From NCBI GenBank assembly GCA_963682055.1, contig OY821749.1:23815631-23879630 (forward strand): a DNA stretch of 64,000 nt, in the 5' to 3' direction. The stretch's first letter is position 1. Every line of letters begins with the position of its first letter. Below, in pieces: positions 45,106 through 59,500 of the stretch. The position numbers and the translations under genes were made by a program. Below the pieces are notes generated by a model. It ran no database searches and was not told the DNA's origin. It was given only the letters and a program-made list of their open reading frames with translations. The stretch comes from Primula veris (lineage: Eukaryota > Streptophyta > Magnoliopsida > Ericales > Primulaceae).

Positions 45106-46661
45106 CACGTAATTCATTACATTTATTTTTTAACATTATAAACTAATTAACAAATCTAACTATTACCCGTCCTCCGATCTCGAACTATCATGTTGTCGTC
45201 GTGGTCCTCTCCTTCGACGACCACATATTCGTCAACATCAAACTCGAGTTTTCGACCTCGCTGTACACACTCGTTGCCCATTTTGATAGATGTGTCTGTC
45301 TTAATCTCTACGGAAGAGAGAGATATGAGAAAGATCGGAAAGAAAAAGCAATGAAGAGAGTGACAAGGATGAGAAGATAGATAGGAGGGAGAGAGAAGGA
45401 TGTAAGAGAGATTGGAGAGAATGTGAGATGAGGAGAGAGAACAAATAGATTGGAAGAGATAAATCATATTTTTTTATTTTTTATTAATTATTAATTGAAG
45501 ATATGTTTTTAATAATTTAACTTTTGATGATATGTTTTTGTTAATATAATAGAGATAAGGTATATTTCTGTTAATTGCCTCATTATTAAATTGTGGCAAG
45601 ATCTAAGCCACTGAGGCGTGAGGACAGACTTGGCACACTTCGACTCATGCATCACATCCTAGTTGTCGATGTTAAAAATGGAAACACGAGGTGATCCGGG
45701 AATAGTGAAACGCGATAAAAATGAAAAAAAAAATCAAACTTTTATACATAAAGTAATGGAAAACAAGGAAAGAAAAAACAGTATTCGAAAAAGGGTGAAA
45801 AATTTCCTAGTAACCATGCGTCCAAGCCTCAAGTACAGATAGGCAAGAGATTGTGTTTAAATTTTATAATTGGCAAAGTTATTTTTAAGTTTTTAACTGC
45901 TTGCAGCCTCGCAGCTTATTGCTAAACAGTTACTGTAATTAGCCAATATTAAAGCTGAATATAATAACAATAGGGTTATGCGTGTTTTGGCTATCAGAAA
46001 TATTTTCCCACAATCTCGCTTATGTTTTGAATGTCTAATTTGGCCTCATTTTGATTCCAAACTTGTATCCTAATTCCTAATCACAAAAGATATAGATCTT
46101 TAATATTAATATTGGAGTATTATTGACCCACAATTCTCATGAAGTCACACATTTAGGGATAATTTTCACAAATCTGGTCCAATTTCAAATGATGCAGTCT
46201 TCCACTTCAGAGCATACAATCCAATCAACTTTTGGTTGAAGATAGAGCCTTTTGGCAGGAAAAGAAACGTCTGAGCATTAGGAAGCAACCGGAGCATATT
46301 TCCGAACCAAAAAGAACACGGCATACTCAAATCAAAATGAATTCACAGCAAGCAAACGGACATCCATCTTTAATAAGAAGATAAATTTTCAAATGAACAA
46401 CAATTAAAATTCCATAATTTTAGACATCTGAAAACAGAACCCAAGAGCCTAACCATTAAGAAAAGCACCAACACAGAGTCACAGTTATAAGGTAAGCTGA
46501 AATAGAAGTTTACATGAAAGCTTCGTTGTTAAGTTTAAATATCATCCAGCCACATCTGATTTGTTTTGTTCGCCTATACACCAACAGAAAGCCAAAATGG
46601 CGAAAATTTCTAATCGTCTATAGTTGCATGGGAGGCCTATTCTCTTTCACGTTAGTTCAAC

Positions 46662-49600
46662 TCAGAGATCCTTATCTGTACCTCCAATGTTAAAATCTTC
46701 ATCTGTAAATAAAAAAAGAGAAATGATTACCAGTGGAACAACTTTGTAACACTGAGCGTCTTTAGTTGCAACTTTCAACCATATAAGCTGGAACCTGTCA
46801 GGTCCATAAAAAGCTGGTTTGTCCGGCTTAAAACTTTAAGGTTTACAGGACGAAAATAGGGAAAAGCTAGGCTTTTAAGCTGGACAACCAAATGAAGTTC
46901 AGATTTTATGCAAAACCAAAAAAACAGCTTAAAAGCTGTAACCAAATAAGTCCTTACTTGCAATCAGCTTGTAAACTAGAAATTGGATGAAAAGGAAACG
47001 AAGCAAGTTGTATTTTTCAAAATAAACAAACATAGCAAAATGTTACTACTAAAGATATACTTGATGACTTCAAAATTTTAAAAAGACTCGGATATAAAGG
47101 TTAAATAATCTTTCTGGTATTGTACTCTTTCGATAAACGTACTTATTTGATCCTCGGTAAAAAGAAGAAGAAATGACCCCAAAAAAAAGAAGAAGAAGAA
47201 GCCTAAAACATATACACAGCCACACATGTGGCACTAAGGGAGGAGGCCTAAACAAATTAAGGAGCCAAATTTACAAAATAAAGGAAATTAATGAGTCAAA
47301 ATCCCTAAAAATAAATAACATATGCTAATTGAAAATGTTTAATACGAACCACTCTCCTAGATATAGACAATGCCATTCTTCACCTGCTAAGGAAGTGGCG
47401 ACTTACTTCTTTGTTTACGAAACTGCTAATTTAAATACTAAGGGAGATCTAGGAAGGAACCCAACAATTCTAGATAATCCATAAGCTGATAAGAACACAA
47501 GCTTACTTCCTGGTGTCTTAAGCTGAAAAAACATATTTCCCCTTCTTACAAATTCATGAAAAAGGGAAAAGAAGAAAATGATAGCTCATGAAAAAGTAGA
47601 ACAAATCAACAAATAAGTACAACTGTGTGAACTGTTTACCCATTCCAAAGTTAGACTAAGAGCAGGTAGATAAGCCAGCTCAGTAAATACTACCATATAA
47701 ACAGTATTGCATTAGCAAGTGCAGCATTGACTTACTTATCATAACGGCACCGTAATTATTCTGTTTGCTGAATATTTTGTGTATGGAACATACATCAGGA
47801 ACATGTACATCAGTCTTTTTTTTATCCTCTACATATTCAGGGTGAAATTTGACTTGCCAACTATTCCAATGTATACACATTTAGCACAAATATATAGTCT
47901 CCATCACTCTTTAGCACAAAAACTAAGATTGTTATTTTTTCATATTTTAGTCTTTAGTTATGCCCTTTCATTGAACAAAGAAAACCAATCAGACAAACCT
48001 CAAACACGAATATAAAGAAAATTTAGACAGATCAGGTCCATTCTTGAAAAAAAAGCCTATCTTTAATCTTTAATGTCACAAGTCTCATCTTCAAAATCAA
48101 ATAAAGAAATGTGGAAGACTTACCATAAGAAAAACCTAGAAAGAAACAGGGAATGGAGAGAATAAGTGAAATTTACAAAATAAATACTGACCATCTTGTT
48201 TCAACAGATATTTGCTTATTATGTACTATTGTTAAAACTAATTATATAAGAAGATAGAGTTGGTATTCTAGAGTCTAGACTCTAGAGACGGTTCTTTATT
48301 TTATTGTATTTTTCAAATGCTTACATACATATGCGAATGTACTTGGGAAAAATTAGAATAGTTCGTTGAGCGAGGGGAAAAATTAGAATATCCTAGAATG
48401 AACAACTAGTTAAAATTTACTCCCAAATTGTGAAAATTATTAGTTGACCTTCCAATTCATTACTTTTTGATAGTTCAAGGTACTTATTCTGTATTAACTC
48501 TTACAATAAATGGTAGTACGACTAAAATGATTGAAATCCAAGTTAGAAGGTCACATCGAGATAAAGTTGGAAGTTAATTACCAGTCAAAGATTGACACTT
48601 AAGTATAAACGGCCAGCAAATAACTCTATTGATAAAGAAACTATTTTCTGAGCAACATGGGCTATACAAAACAGTTAATTAAAGGGTATGGACTATATGG
48701 AAATGGGTAAGGGTTTTACCATTGAAGGAGAGATTTTTGCTCAAATAATTTTTCTCTGTAGTTTCATAGAGACACTGCTGCAGAACGGGTTTTGAAGAGG
48801 TACTGGAAGAGTCTACACCTGAGGAGGATTTTGGGATCAAATTCTTATATTGACAATAAAAGTCATAAATAAAGAGCCAGATGTGGCTGCTTGCACAGAC
48901 AAAAAAAAGGAACGCGAAAAAGTAAACCAATCAATGTTCTAATCTAAAGTGTACCTTTAGTCTTCATCTTGCTTACCATACAATTCAAGGTATCACTGTC
49001 ACAGTCACTAGACGCACTACTGCTGCTCGGGAATCTCAAACCATTGTTATTGCAATCATTCTCTATCCTCCCTCCAATGTCCAAAAACAATTCTCTTCGC
49101 TCTTCACCGGTCAAGGTGCTCCGGTTTCCACCACCAGGTTGTTCAGAACCAGCAATGTTTGGCATATCTGAAGTTTGATCTTGAGTTGGCTCTTCATTAT
49201 TGCTGTCACTAATGTTTGGCATATTTAAAGTTTGATTTTGAGTTGGCACTTCATTATCGCTGTCACTGATGTTAATAACAGTTGTGTTCGTCTTTTGGCG
49301 CTTATTTGTGTGTGAGCTGTCATCTCTCTCCAACACCATCTGACCTTCAGCACAACGATGAATACCGAAATCTTCACCTGAAACAATAACTGTCATAATT
49401 AATAAAAATATATATTTGTGCCATTCTCCTAAAGTAAACAAAAGAAAGCAATGTCCATGAACATGGTTTTAGCAACATTATCATCAGAGAGACTTAACTG
49501 TTGTTCTAAGAAGTCTGAGAAACTAAGTCAACAAAACACAACCTGTTTAGAGTCGAAATACGTCGGTGGGGTAATTTTTCCTGTCTGGCTAGGTTAAGTT

Positions 49601-52600
49601 ATGTCAATGAAGGCACAAAACAGAATTGCATACAAGAAGTTCCTGTTTCTTCCCATCTCATTAAATGAACAAAAGACAGATGCATTCATGAACAAGAGGT
49701 TTGGCAACATAATCATCGAAATTATAGGCTTCTTCTAAAAAATCTTTGATTCTAAGTCAACAGAACACAATTTGTTGAAAGTCGAAATACACCTAAGGTA
49801 ATTACCTTTTCAACATGTTAAAATATTAATTATAATACGATATAGTGCTTTTACGACAAGAAAAACGCCAACACAGCCATAGGCTGACAAGACAATTAAC
49901 ATCCTATACGCCAAGACAATTAAAGATTCGAGTGACGGCAACATTTAGTAATACGGAAACATTCTATAAAAAGGAAGAGTTTCTTCTATGGCAGAGCTAA
50001 AGATTGTTGTCAATACTTTAACATATACTATTTGGACAAAATGAAAACATCCATCAAGATTAAGATGCATTTAACACTCCTTTCAATACCCCATCTACTT
50101 GTAAAGCTGAATTTTAGCTATTCGTATTGTCAAATTCAGGATCATCTCATTATGAGATTCAAATTGTATAACAGATAAATCTAACATCTATAGGGTATCT
50201 TTAGACATAAATGGAAAGACATCAATCCAAAGTTTCTTATGCTATCCCAACTCATCAAGTCCTACAAACCCCAGGAATATACTCGTTTCAACACTTATAA
50301 GAGGCTCTGAGCTATTAAAAAAATAAAAAAATTCTTATGCAACCTTGAGCCAATGTCAGCTAATCTCTTATACAGCGTATATATTCATGGGAGTAGCTGT
50401 ATAAACTCTAAATTTAAATTTATATATATCAGAAGGGGTGTCCAAATAATTAAAGTGCTCAGGAGAACTACTATTTGAAGTTTCATTCCAGCCACTTGGG
50501 GAAAAAAGTACGCAGACTTCAATAGAATAATGGAAAAAATTATCTCAGTATAATGATAACACACTTATTTGGAGCACTTCTTCACCATGACCATCACTTG
50601 GTGTCTACTGTGCTCTTCACGGAAAGGAATGAAACGAACAAGGAGAAAGATTCAACCAACATGTCACTGAGAATGGGAAAGGAAGAGACAGAATCACAAC
50701 TGCTTGGCTGGTCGACACAAGCGGGTTGCTGGGAAGGATATAAATGGGCTCCATTGAAAGCAAAGTAAGGACGAGAAGGATTGAACAAGAAAAACAGGTT
50801 GTGGAGCTTTAGTTCGGCTTCTGTGGTCTTCATGGCATGAAGAACTCTGATTCGACAAAAGAATAAAAACCAATGCTGTGAGGCTTAACAGACAAAGAAA
50901 ACGGGATCCCACATTGATAAAACAACAAAGTCTCTGTTCTATAGTCCCGAATGTCTCCCCCGATATTAAGCTTCTATTGACAATGTCTTAAATCAATCAT
51001 CAGTGAAATATATAAGAACTTGAATACACCAAAAACTGCAACGTTTTAAGTGCAGATTTATTACTGAAAATGGCTGACAAATATCATAAGTGCTGAAAAC
51101 TCATCTTACCACCTAGGGTAATTAACTTTCCAGTAGTTATGTTATTTGAACTATAGCACGAAGTAGAACTTTTACAAAAGAATAATTGCAGCACACATTA
51201 ATCTGAGAAGTCAATGAATATCGTCCACGCATAAAGGGAAACATTATATAAAAATAAAGTGTTTAATATGGTATCTATCAAGATTAAGTGACTGCAAAAA
51301 TACCTAATCTAAACCGAAAGAAAATCTATGTACATTAAATACATTATTTTACTCTCCTATGAATACCAAAATCTTGTAAAGGTGAATGAGCTTATGTATG
51401 TTGTCAAACTCAGCATAATTCTAGTTTGAGATTTATCTTCTAAATCAAATTTCAGACCTATCAGATATCTTTTAGATAAATTGGTCCATGTTGAGATTTA
51501 TCTTCCAAGTTCTAAAAATAGATCTGTTTAATTTTATCATAAATTAAAAGACCTCAAGCCAAAGTTCCTATGCAACCTTGAGCCATACATATCTATGCTA
51601 ATTACATTTGTAATGAACCAATTAATGCGAGAAGCGGGTTGTTTCATAGATTAAAAGGTGCATTTGGCTTTGAATAATTGGTCATTCACATAAAATATTT
51701 GACATTCTAAGAGAATTATGAATACTTGAAATCTTATTCCAGCCACTTGAAAGCGATAAAAACACACAAATTTCAGCAAAGAAAAATATAGAAGCATCTA
51801 ATTCAGTATGTTGATAATGCTGCCATTGAGAAAATCTTCACCATGAACTATACATCAGCATAGAAGTTAACAAAGTCAGTGATCTAAAGTCCCAACAGTT
51901 GCCCTACTTGCTGACTTTCCATTGACAAACATTATGTTGTAAGTTATAACCGTCTTTTAATCTACTATGGTTGAAAACTCTAATCGTTTTAAATGAGGGC
52001 AGATGCAACATCTTAAGTAGAAATTTAATACTAAAATTGGCTCAAATTTAATGTAAGTGCTCATAACAGCGATATGATAATCTCATTTCACTGCCAGATA
52101 GGAGACCAGTGTTTTTTACACATTAAAAGTAAAGAACACGTGCACAAATTTCAACTCATTGCAAAATTAGTTAATTGAAACAAATATATTCCAGTCTTCT
52201 TAATCGGTTCATGTCACCATACAATTTTGAGTGAATAGGGCAATTTAGTACTTTCCATAAGTGGCTAATGCATAAATTCCAACTCGTTGAAAATTCTACG
52301 AAACTGAGATTTTCTAATCAAGACAAATATAACAAATGAATTCAATTGCTCCAGTCTTCTTAACCAGTTCAAGTCTTCATACAATTTCGAGTCAACATGG
52401 CATTTTAAGCACTTTCCATAAGTGGCTGATGTATATAAATAGAAACTCGAAAATAGTCATAACATAATGTATATGCAAGAAACCATGATACAAAATTAAG
52501 CTATAACATGGAAAAACTATTTAAAAATCCTCCACTTTTAAAAAACGACATTCAGCAAAAACAATATATAGAGAGTTAAATATGACGATTTCATACCATT

Positions 52601-53299
52601 CCTTTTCGGCCGTTTTACATTGTCATCCCCAGAATTATTCCCTGCAGAAGATATACCAATTTCTTTCCCATCAAAAATGACATTTTTCACCTCAACCCCA
52701 ATAGAATTACCACTGATATCATTCATAGCATCTGTCGATCCTTTCTCTTCCTCAACCGGAGAAGACAATTTCGACAAATCATACATATCCTCCTCTAAAC
52801 GCGCGACTCGTAACTTAAAGTCCTCATTCTTTTTTTGCTCGCTCTCTAATTCTCTCTCAACCTTTACCCTCTCCGAATAAAATTCCGATTTCTTGGCTAC
52901 CAGCTCCTTATTCTCTCTCTCTAACCTTTCGATATCCTCCACCAGCTTCGTGCATTTAGCCTGCACCCTCTTCTCTCTATCCTCCAATACCCGCTTGTCC
53001 TCATTTAGTCGAGTCACCAGCTCCGTCAGCACATCCAGCTGGCGCTTACACTTACCCATCTCTTGTTCGACTAAAGCTTTACCAATCGCTGTCGCCCCTT
53101 CTTTCTCTTCAACCAAACCATACTCTCTCTTCCAGTAATTTATCTCTTCATTCAGCCTATTTTCACGAGAAACTAGTATTTCTTCGACTTTTTTAAAATC
53201 TTTTGGCTGGAAAGCAGATCTCAACACGAAAATCAGGTCTGGGACTTTTGCCGACTCGGAATTCACATCATCCAAATCCAATTCTTGATTAGAAACCAT
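46662..53299 (-). CDS. Five-exon gene for an unrecognised coiled-coil protein
   Basis: Predicted exons: 53299-52597, 49377-48955, 48818-48720, 47828-47736 and 46702-46662. Every intron is phase 1 with GT/AG ends (GTATGA, GTACAC, GTAAAA and GTAAGT donors). The sum is 1,359 nt, 452 residues plus TGA. The first ATG is 53299 (MVSNQELDLDDVNSES). Residues about 25-185 form a long coiled coil (KALVEQEMGKCKRQLDVL, RLERENKELVAKKSEFYSER). Exon 2 has a nuclear-localisation-like KRQKT and a degenerate repeat (NISDSDNEVPTQNQT, then NISDSNNEEPTQDQT). Exons 3-5 are small (99, 93 and 41 nt). This looks like a host gene rather than a transposon gene: no terminal repeats, clean splice sites, no stops. The 3.2-kb first intron could hide an exon. 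Exon 4's acceptor is weak. I do not recognise the family. Confidence 0.72.
49440..52500. repeat. Old tandem duplications inside intron 1 of the host gene
   Basis: GCAACCTTGAGCCA occurs at about 50340 and 51572, CCAGCCACTTG at about 50490 and 51740, and a CACCTA(A/G)GGTAATTA motif at about 49789 and 51111, suggesting a diverged duplication of about 1.25 kb. Smaller ones: a 160-bp pair around CCAGTCTTCTTAA (52192 and 52352), and a 225-bp pair near 49450 and 49680. Confidence 0.55.
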
Positions 53300-53384
53300 A
53301 CTCAATTTGATACGTCTATATGCTATTGAATAAACCTAGTCACAAAGAAAATATTGCTGAAAATGGAGAAATAGAACAATACCC

Positions 53385-54300
53385 TAGATCGGGTTTCAGC
53401 TCCTTATTCAGTATCTTAACTTAAATCTAAAAGATCAGGAGCAAGAGTTCATAAAATGAAAAACAAGTACAATTTTGGGTTTAGCTCTCTTTTAGTATCT
53501 AAACCCAAATTTGAAAATCAAGAGCAGAAATGTAATATATGAAGAAAAAACAAGAAATGATGCTCTTTTTCCAATATCTAAACCCAAATGTGAAAATTAG
53601 GAGCAGGATTACGAGAGTAAAGAACAAACAATACCCAATACTGGTTATTAAGCTCTTTCTTCAGTATCTAAACGCAAATGTGTAAATGGGGTGCATGAAT
53701 ATAAGAAATTGAAAACAAACAATACCCAATACTGATTTTTAGCGCTTTTTTCAATATCTAAACTAGGGGTGTGAAAAAACAGGGGCAGAAATTGGCACAA
53801 ACAAAGAACTAACAAAACCTAAGGATTGGTTTTTAGATAGTATTTTGGTATCTAAACCCAAATGAGAAAATTCAGGTGCCGGATTATGAGAAATACTACA
53901 AGAACAAACAATACCCAAAATTGTTTTTTTAGCCCCTATTCAGTATGTAAACCAAAATTTGAAAACTTAGTTGCAGGATTATAAGAATTTATAAGAACAA
54001 ACAATACCCAAGATTGTTTTTTTTAGCCCTTTTTCAGTATGTAAACCTAAATGTGCAAATTCAGGTGCAGGATTATAAAAAATATAAAGAACAAACAATA
54101 CCCAAGATTGGGTTCTTAAGCCCTTTTTCAGTATTTAAACCTAAATGTGAAAATTCAGGTACATGATTATAAGAAATATAAAGAGCAAACAATACCCAAG
54201 ATTGTCTTTTTATCCCTTTCTTTCAGTATAAAAACCTACATGTTAAAATTCAGGTACAGTAATATAAGAAATACTAAAGAACAAACAAAACCCTAGATTA
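53385..54300. repeat. Minisatellite of about 90 bp, ten copies, upstream of the host gene
   Basis: CAGTATCTAAAC and variants recur at about 53409, 53494, 53572, 53664, 53751, 53847, 53941, 54033, 54131 and 54226 (spacing 78-98). Each unit also has AAGAACAAACAATACCCAA and an AATTCAGGTGCAGGATTA-like stretch. On the minus strand it lies between possible 5' exon donors (GTGAGTGG at 54388, GTAACTAC at 54308) and the first coding exon, so it probably sits in a leader intron. Confidence 0.9.
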
Positions 54301-54419
54301 GTAGTTACCTGGTTTTGTTAAGTAATCAGATTAAAAGGGAAATATTTAAGTGATAAACCAATAATAATAAAGTGTTGAAACCACTCACCTTGTATGTGAT
54401 GGTGAATTAGTAGTGATAT

Positions 54420-55313
54420 AAAATTGGTGTGTGTGTGTGTTTAAGTGTACTACTTATTTAAAGTGTGTTTGTATAGAAATGATATGAAATATGGTCTGGT
54501 GTGTGTCTCAGTGTCTGTGTCTATTTAAAGTGTACTTATTTTAGTATATATTGGGCTAATTGCACTTTACTAAAATAGTCAAAAATGTAATAGGGATTAA
54601 AATGTTGATTAATTTCTTTAAATTTTGGATAGTTGGGCTAGGAAAGTATATATACAGCGGCTATATAACCCAAGTTGACAAGCATAATATTGGGGCTATT
54701 AATCTGATAGGTCCTATAATTTTTTTTCCCATATATATGGTAATTACATTTATATACATACATGTATAACAAATAAACAAGGAAATAAACTCATATAAAG
54801 GAATATAGAGAAAATAAAAGTGGATCATGTGGTTTAATGTTGTAGATGTTGCAATATCAATTTGATCCCTCGTAATTTAATTTCGTTTGGTCCTTAATTA
54901 TTGCTTTATAAGAAAAAATAAAAAAAAGTAGTTTCCAAATGGTTAGAATTGACATCATATAATTGTCGACTTGTAGAAATTGACATATTTAGTACAATCT
55001 TTTATTTATCAATGAAAATTATTATAGTAGGTTATTAAATATCCCTCCGTAGTTTGGTTTAAATATTGCATACAATAAAATTTGTAACAAAAGTTCGTCT
55101 AGTTTACAACGGGAATAAACCCTTCTTTTATGACGGTTTTCAACCATTAAAATATAAAACGCTTCTCACATGTTAATTTTTAAAGTTAATTTAACTTGCA
55201 CTTTATTACACGAAATACAATACGGGAAATCCTTAATTTTAAACCATATTCGCATAGAAATGTCACTTATCGATATCTGCTTTGGGCCTAAAAAAATGTT
55301 GAAGACGGCATTG
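54420..55313. other. AT-rich DNA between host gene and copia element
   Basis: Starts with a GT dinucleotide run (about 54429-54442) near the likely promoter of the minus-strand host gene. No gene recognised in the rest. Confidence 0.5.
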
Positions 55314-56530
55314 TGTTAGGACCAGATTTCTGGTCTAAATATTGTTGATTGTCTATTGGTTTTTACTAAATAAATCCTAACTGTTATTAAGAACTAAGAC
55401 AGCATTGACAGGTTTCAAGTACCAGTTGCAACCTTAGTTACAACCTACAGTGTTAGGTTTCAAGTAACAGTTGCAACCTCAGTTGCAACCTATAGTATTA
55501 GGTTTCAAGCACCAGTTGCAACCCTAGTTGCAACCTCAGTTCCAACCTGCTGCTCAGCAGTACTCTGTCTAGTTCTGTTAATTTGCATAACTGTTATTTA
55601 TTGATTATCATTTGATCTACAGTATGCAGGATATGTTCTCATCTAATCATAACAGATTAATATGCGTTAATTGAGAATATCAAGGTGGTAAGGAAAGATG
55701 CTTTCTATAATATATAAAGAGATCAATTTATAAGGTTGTGTTTCCTTTTAAATGTGTATCTTGATTTCCTATGCTTATCGTTATTACCAGTTTCAATCTT
55801 TAATCCCTATAGATTTATGTTCAGTAAAGATATGTTCAAAAGATTGGTATATTTATGGAGTTGAATGTTTCATATGTTTCTGAAAAGATATTATTCTTAA
55901 AAGATGTTATCTTCATATGTTTCCTTTTAAAAAAAGGAAAAGATTAACTACTACTTTTAAGCTTGTTACTAAACAGGTATTATTCAAAGATGATTGGAAT
56001 CAATCCACGCTGAAGAATCACGTAATGCTTGGAAAGATTGAAGCCAATCAACAAAGTCAAAAGCAATCAAGATATTGAAGATAGAAGATTGTTTTTACTT
56101 GCTTATATACTTAGTAACTTTAGCTTGTAAAGGGTGTGTGTTCTAAATTATAAAGAACTTATTTTCTAGAGAGAATACACGTGAGCTTTAAATAAGAAAA
56201 CAATGGTGGGATGCCATTGATTTATATTTGATAGTTATAGAGTAGGAGCAATATAGAGATAGGCAGAAAAACCTAGAGGGAGTCTAAGAGTTTTTCATTA
56301 AGACTTGAGTCCTATATTGTAAGCTTTTATAATATCATAATCTGGGTAAGTGCCCCGGAGACGTAGCCTAGTTAGGTGAACTCCGTTGTTAAATGTGCTT
56401 GTGTTCACTTTAAGTACATTTAACGTTTTACAGTTCTGTCCATTAAATACACTTGGTTCCAACCTGTGGTTACAACCTCACTTGGAACCTAACTGCAAAA
56501 CTGCAACTAGAACAGCGGATAGGAATTTCA
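55314..56530 (+). repeat. 5' LTR of the copia element
   Basis: Begins TGTTAGGACC and ends GGAATTTCA just before the primer site (1,217 bp). TATA box (TATATAAA) at 55711-55718. The start is inferred from the TG motif and lineage habit because the other LTR is not visible. The 3' 280 bp match the fragment at 39055-39338. Confidence 0.8.
55411..55545 (+). repeat. 45-bp tandem repeat, three copies, in the copia LTR
   Basis: GGTTTCAAG starts at 55411, 55456 and 55501. Each unit holds two GTTGCAAC-like cores. Confidence 0.93.
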
Positions 56531-56531
56531 A

Positions 56532-56544
56532 TTGGTATCAGAGC
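56532..56544 (+). promoter_or_regulatory. Primer binding site of the copia element (tRNA-Met)
   Basis: TTGGTATCAGAGC right after the LTR. TGGTATCAGAGC is the usual initiator tRNA-Met complement in plant copia elements. Confidence 0.92.
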
Positions 56545-56589
56545 TTCACACTAGATCTTACTTAGTGTGGATCCTGTGTTCTAGTAACA

Positions 56590-59500
56590 ATGGACTTAAT
56601 GAGGGAAGGAAACGCCTTCAACAAACCTCCATTGCTTGAAGGAGGAGTAAACTATGAAGTATGGAAAATTAGAATGAGGTCTTTCATCAAACAGCAGAAT
56701 GAACATGCATGGAAGACTGTTATGTATGGATGGGAGGCTCCAACTACCATGGATAATGAAGGAGAACTGATTCTCTTACCTGAAGACAGATGGTCTGCTG
56801 AAGAAGACAGAAAATCAAGTGCCAACTCAACAGCCATAAACTTGATTTTTGCTGGTGTAACTCTCAGCGTATTCAGGTATATCTCTCATTGTGAAACAGC
56901 TAAAGAAGCATGGGATATTTTGCAAGTTACTTTTGAAGGAACCACTAAAGTAAAAGCTTTCAAACTTCAACAGTTAACTACCCAATTTGAGAACTTAAGA
57001 ATGGAGGAAGATGAAAACATTGAACAATTTAATGGTAGAATCTGCCACATTGCTCATCAAGCTGGAACCTTAGGTGAAAAATACAGTGATGCTAAACTTG
57101 TTAAGAAAACTCTTAGGTCACTCCCAGAAAGGTTTGAAATTAAGGTCACAGCTATTGAAGAATCAACTGACTTAGATAATCTTAAACTTGAAGAACTCAT
57201 AGGAAATCTAAGTACTCATGAACTGAAATTCTTCAAACATAAAAGACCAGAAAAGGGAATAGCATTTCAAGCTAAGAAATCTGAATCTAATGCCTGTGAT
57301 AAAATGAGTGATGAAGAACAACTAGCTTTCTTTGCAAAAAAGGTGTACAAGAAGTTTTATAATAAAAAGGAGGATGATACTGGTTCATCTAAAAACTTTC
57401 AGAAAAAGGATAACCAGTTTAAGACAGAGTCTAGGTTCAATAATAACTCTACAGGAAAGTGGAATTCCAAAGAAAAGGATAACAAAGAATACAAACCTAA
57501 AGAGATTCAGTGTAGAGAATGTAGAGGTTTTGGTCATATTCAGGGTGAGTGTGCAAACACTTTAAAAATAAACAAAAATGCTTACATAACCACTCATAGT
57601 GATAGTGATTCTGAGAGTAACTGTGATGAAGAGGATGGTTCCAATTTTGTTAATTTCATGGGAATAATCACTGAAAAAGAACCTACTTATGAAAGTGACT
57701 GTGAGCAGGTTTCAACCCTAGTTACAACTGCCTCTGAAACATATAGCAGTGATGAGGAAGAGCCTTCTGATGAAAACATTACTAAGCAATACCTTGTTCT
57801 GTATGAAAAGTATAAATGTCTGAGTAAACAATCCTTGATCATAAGCAAACTAAATGTTGATCTAAAGGATGAGGTTAAAAGTCTTACTGAGAAGCTTAAA
57901 TTACAACTGGCTGAACTTACTGAAACTAAAAAGATAATAAAATTGCTGAATGTTTCTGCTTCAGATAAATTAGATGACATGCTGTCATATTCTAGAGGCT
58001 CCAAAGATATCAGTGGTCTAGGTTACTATGGTGGTAAGAGTACAGGAAAAACTACGTTTATTGAAGCTGTTGCTAAAGCTAAAACTCATGATTTTGACCA
58101 CAAGGTTAGAAGCTCAGTTGCAACCAGAGTTGCAACCAGGAATAAAACTCAGGTTTATGTAAAGAAGGTTGGAAGCTCAGTTACAACCAAAGTTGCAACC
58201 ATGAATAAACTGAATAGCTTTAGGGATAAAAATAACTTTAGGTTGAAGTTGTGTAATTTCTGTAAAAAACCTGGGCATTCTGAAATCCAATGTTATTTAA
58301 AAAGAAACATAAAGTATATTTCCCAGAAAACCTGGTTGGCTTCTGTCAATAAAAATTTGAAATGGGTCTGGAAAGTTAAAGAAAAAGCAACCTTAATTGC
58401 TAACAACAAAGCTGTTATTAACTCTTTGAATGCTATTACTTCTAATGATTGGTATTTTGACAGTGGATGCTCTAAGCATATGACAGGTACTGCAAGTCTC
58501 CTAAAAAATGTCACCATTCTTACAGGTAACACTGTTGTGTTTGGAGGTGGAGATACAGGTAAAATTGTTGGTAAAGGTACCTTAAACAAACCTGGAATGC
58601 CTAATGTTGAGGATGTTTTTCTTGTAGATGGTCTAAAAGCTAATCTTATTAGTATCAGTCAACTCTGTGATAATGAAATGACTGTTAAATTTGACAAAGA
58701 AAGGTGTCTAATTACTAATCTTAATAATGATTTAATCATGACTGGAGTTAGATCAACCAACAGCTGCTATGTGTTTGAAAAAGCTGAAAAAGAATTTCCT
58801 CAAAGTAGGTGTAATCAAGCCATTACTAATAATGTAGATATTTGGCATAAAAGACTTGGGCATGTGAATTACAAAACTTTAGATAAGCTTGTCAAAAAGG
58901 AATTGATAAGAGGAATTCCTAAACTTAGTGCTAAAACTCAAAGTGTCTGTGGTGATTGTGCTATAGGCAAACAAACCAAAAGTATTCACAAAAGTACTAG
59001 TCAAATCTACACTAAGAGAGTCTTAGAACTTCTTCACACTGACTTGATGGGTCCTATGCAAACTGCTAGTATAGGTGGTAAGAAGTACATTTTGGTAGTT
59101 GTAGATGATTTCTCTAGATACTCTTGGGTAGTGTTCTTAAAGGATAAGTCTGAAACTTTTGAACTATTCAAAACTCTGTGCTTAAAACTGCAACTTGAAA
59201 AAGGTTCCACTAGTGGTAATATTGCTAGGATTAGAAGTGATCATGGAACTGAATTTGAAAACATCAAGTTTAGAGAATTTTGCAACTCCTTAGGTATAAG
59301 TCATGAGTTCTCTGCTCCTAAGACTCCACAGCAAAATGGCATAGTTGAAAGGAAAAATAGAACCATTCAGGAAATGGCTAGAGTAATGCTTAACTCAAAG
59401 AAACTTGCCAACAGATTTTGGGCTGAAGCTGTTAATACTGCCTGTCATATAGTTAATAGAGTTTATATTACTAAAGGTACTTCCATGACAGCTTATGAAA

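Noticed and set aside
45156..45467. 103-residue minus-strand frame
   Set aside because: The first 60 residues are a low-complexity hydrophobic/Ser run; only a 41-residue tail from an internal ATG looks protein-like, without support.
50594..50914. Minus-strand frame with a signal-peptide-like start (FLCLLSLTALVFILLSNQ)
   Set aside because: No ATG in the right frame, it lies in a host-gene intron and matches no known peptide family I could name. It might be a pseudogene fragment.
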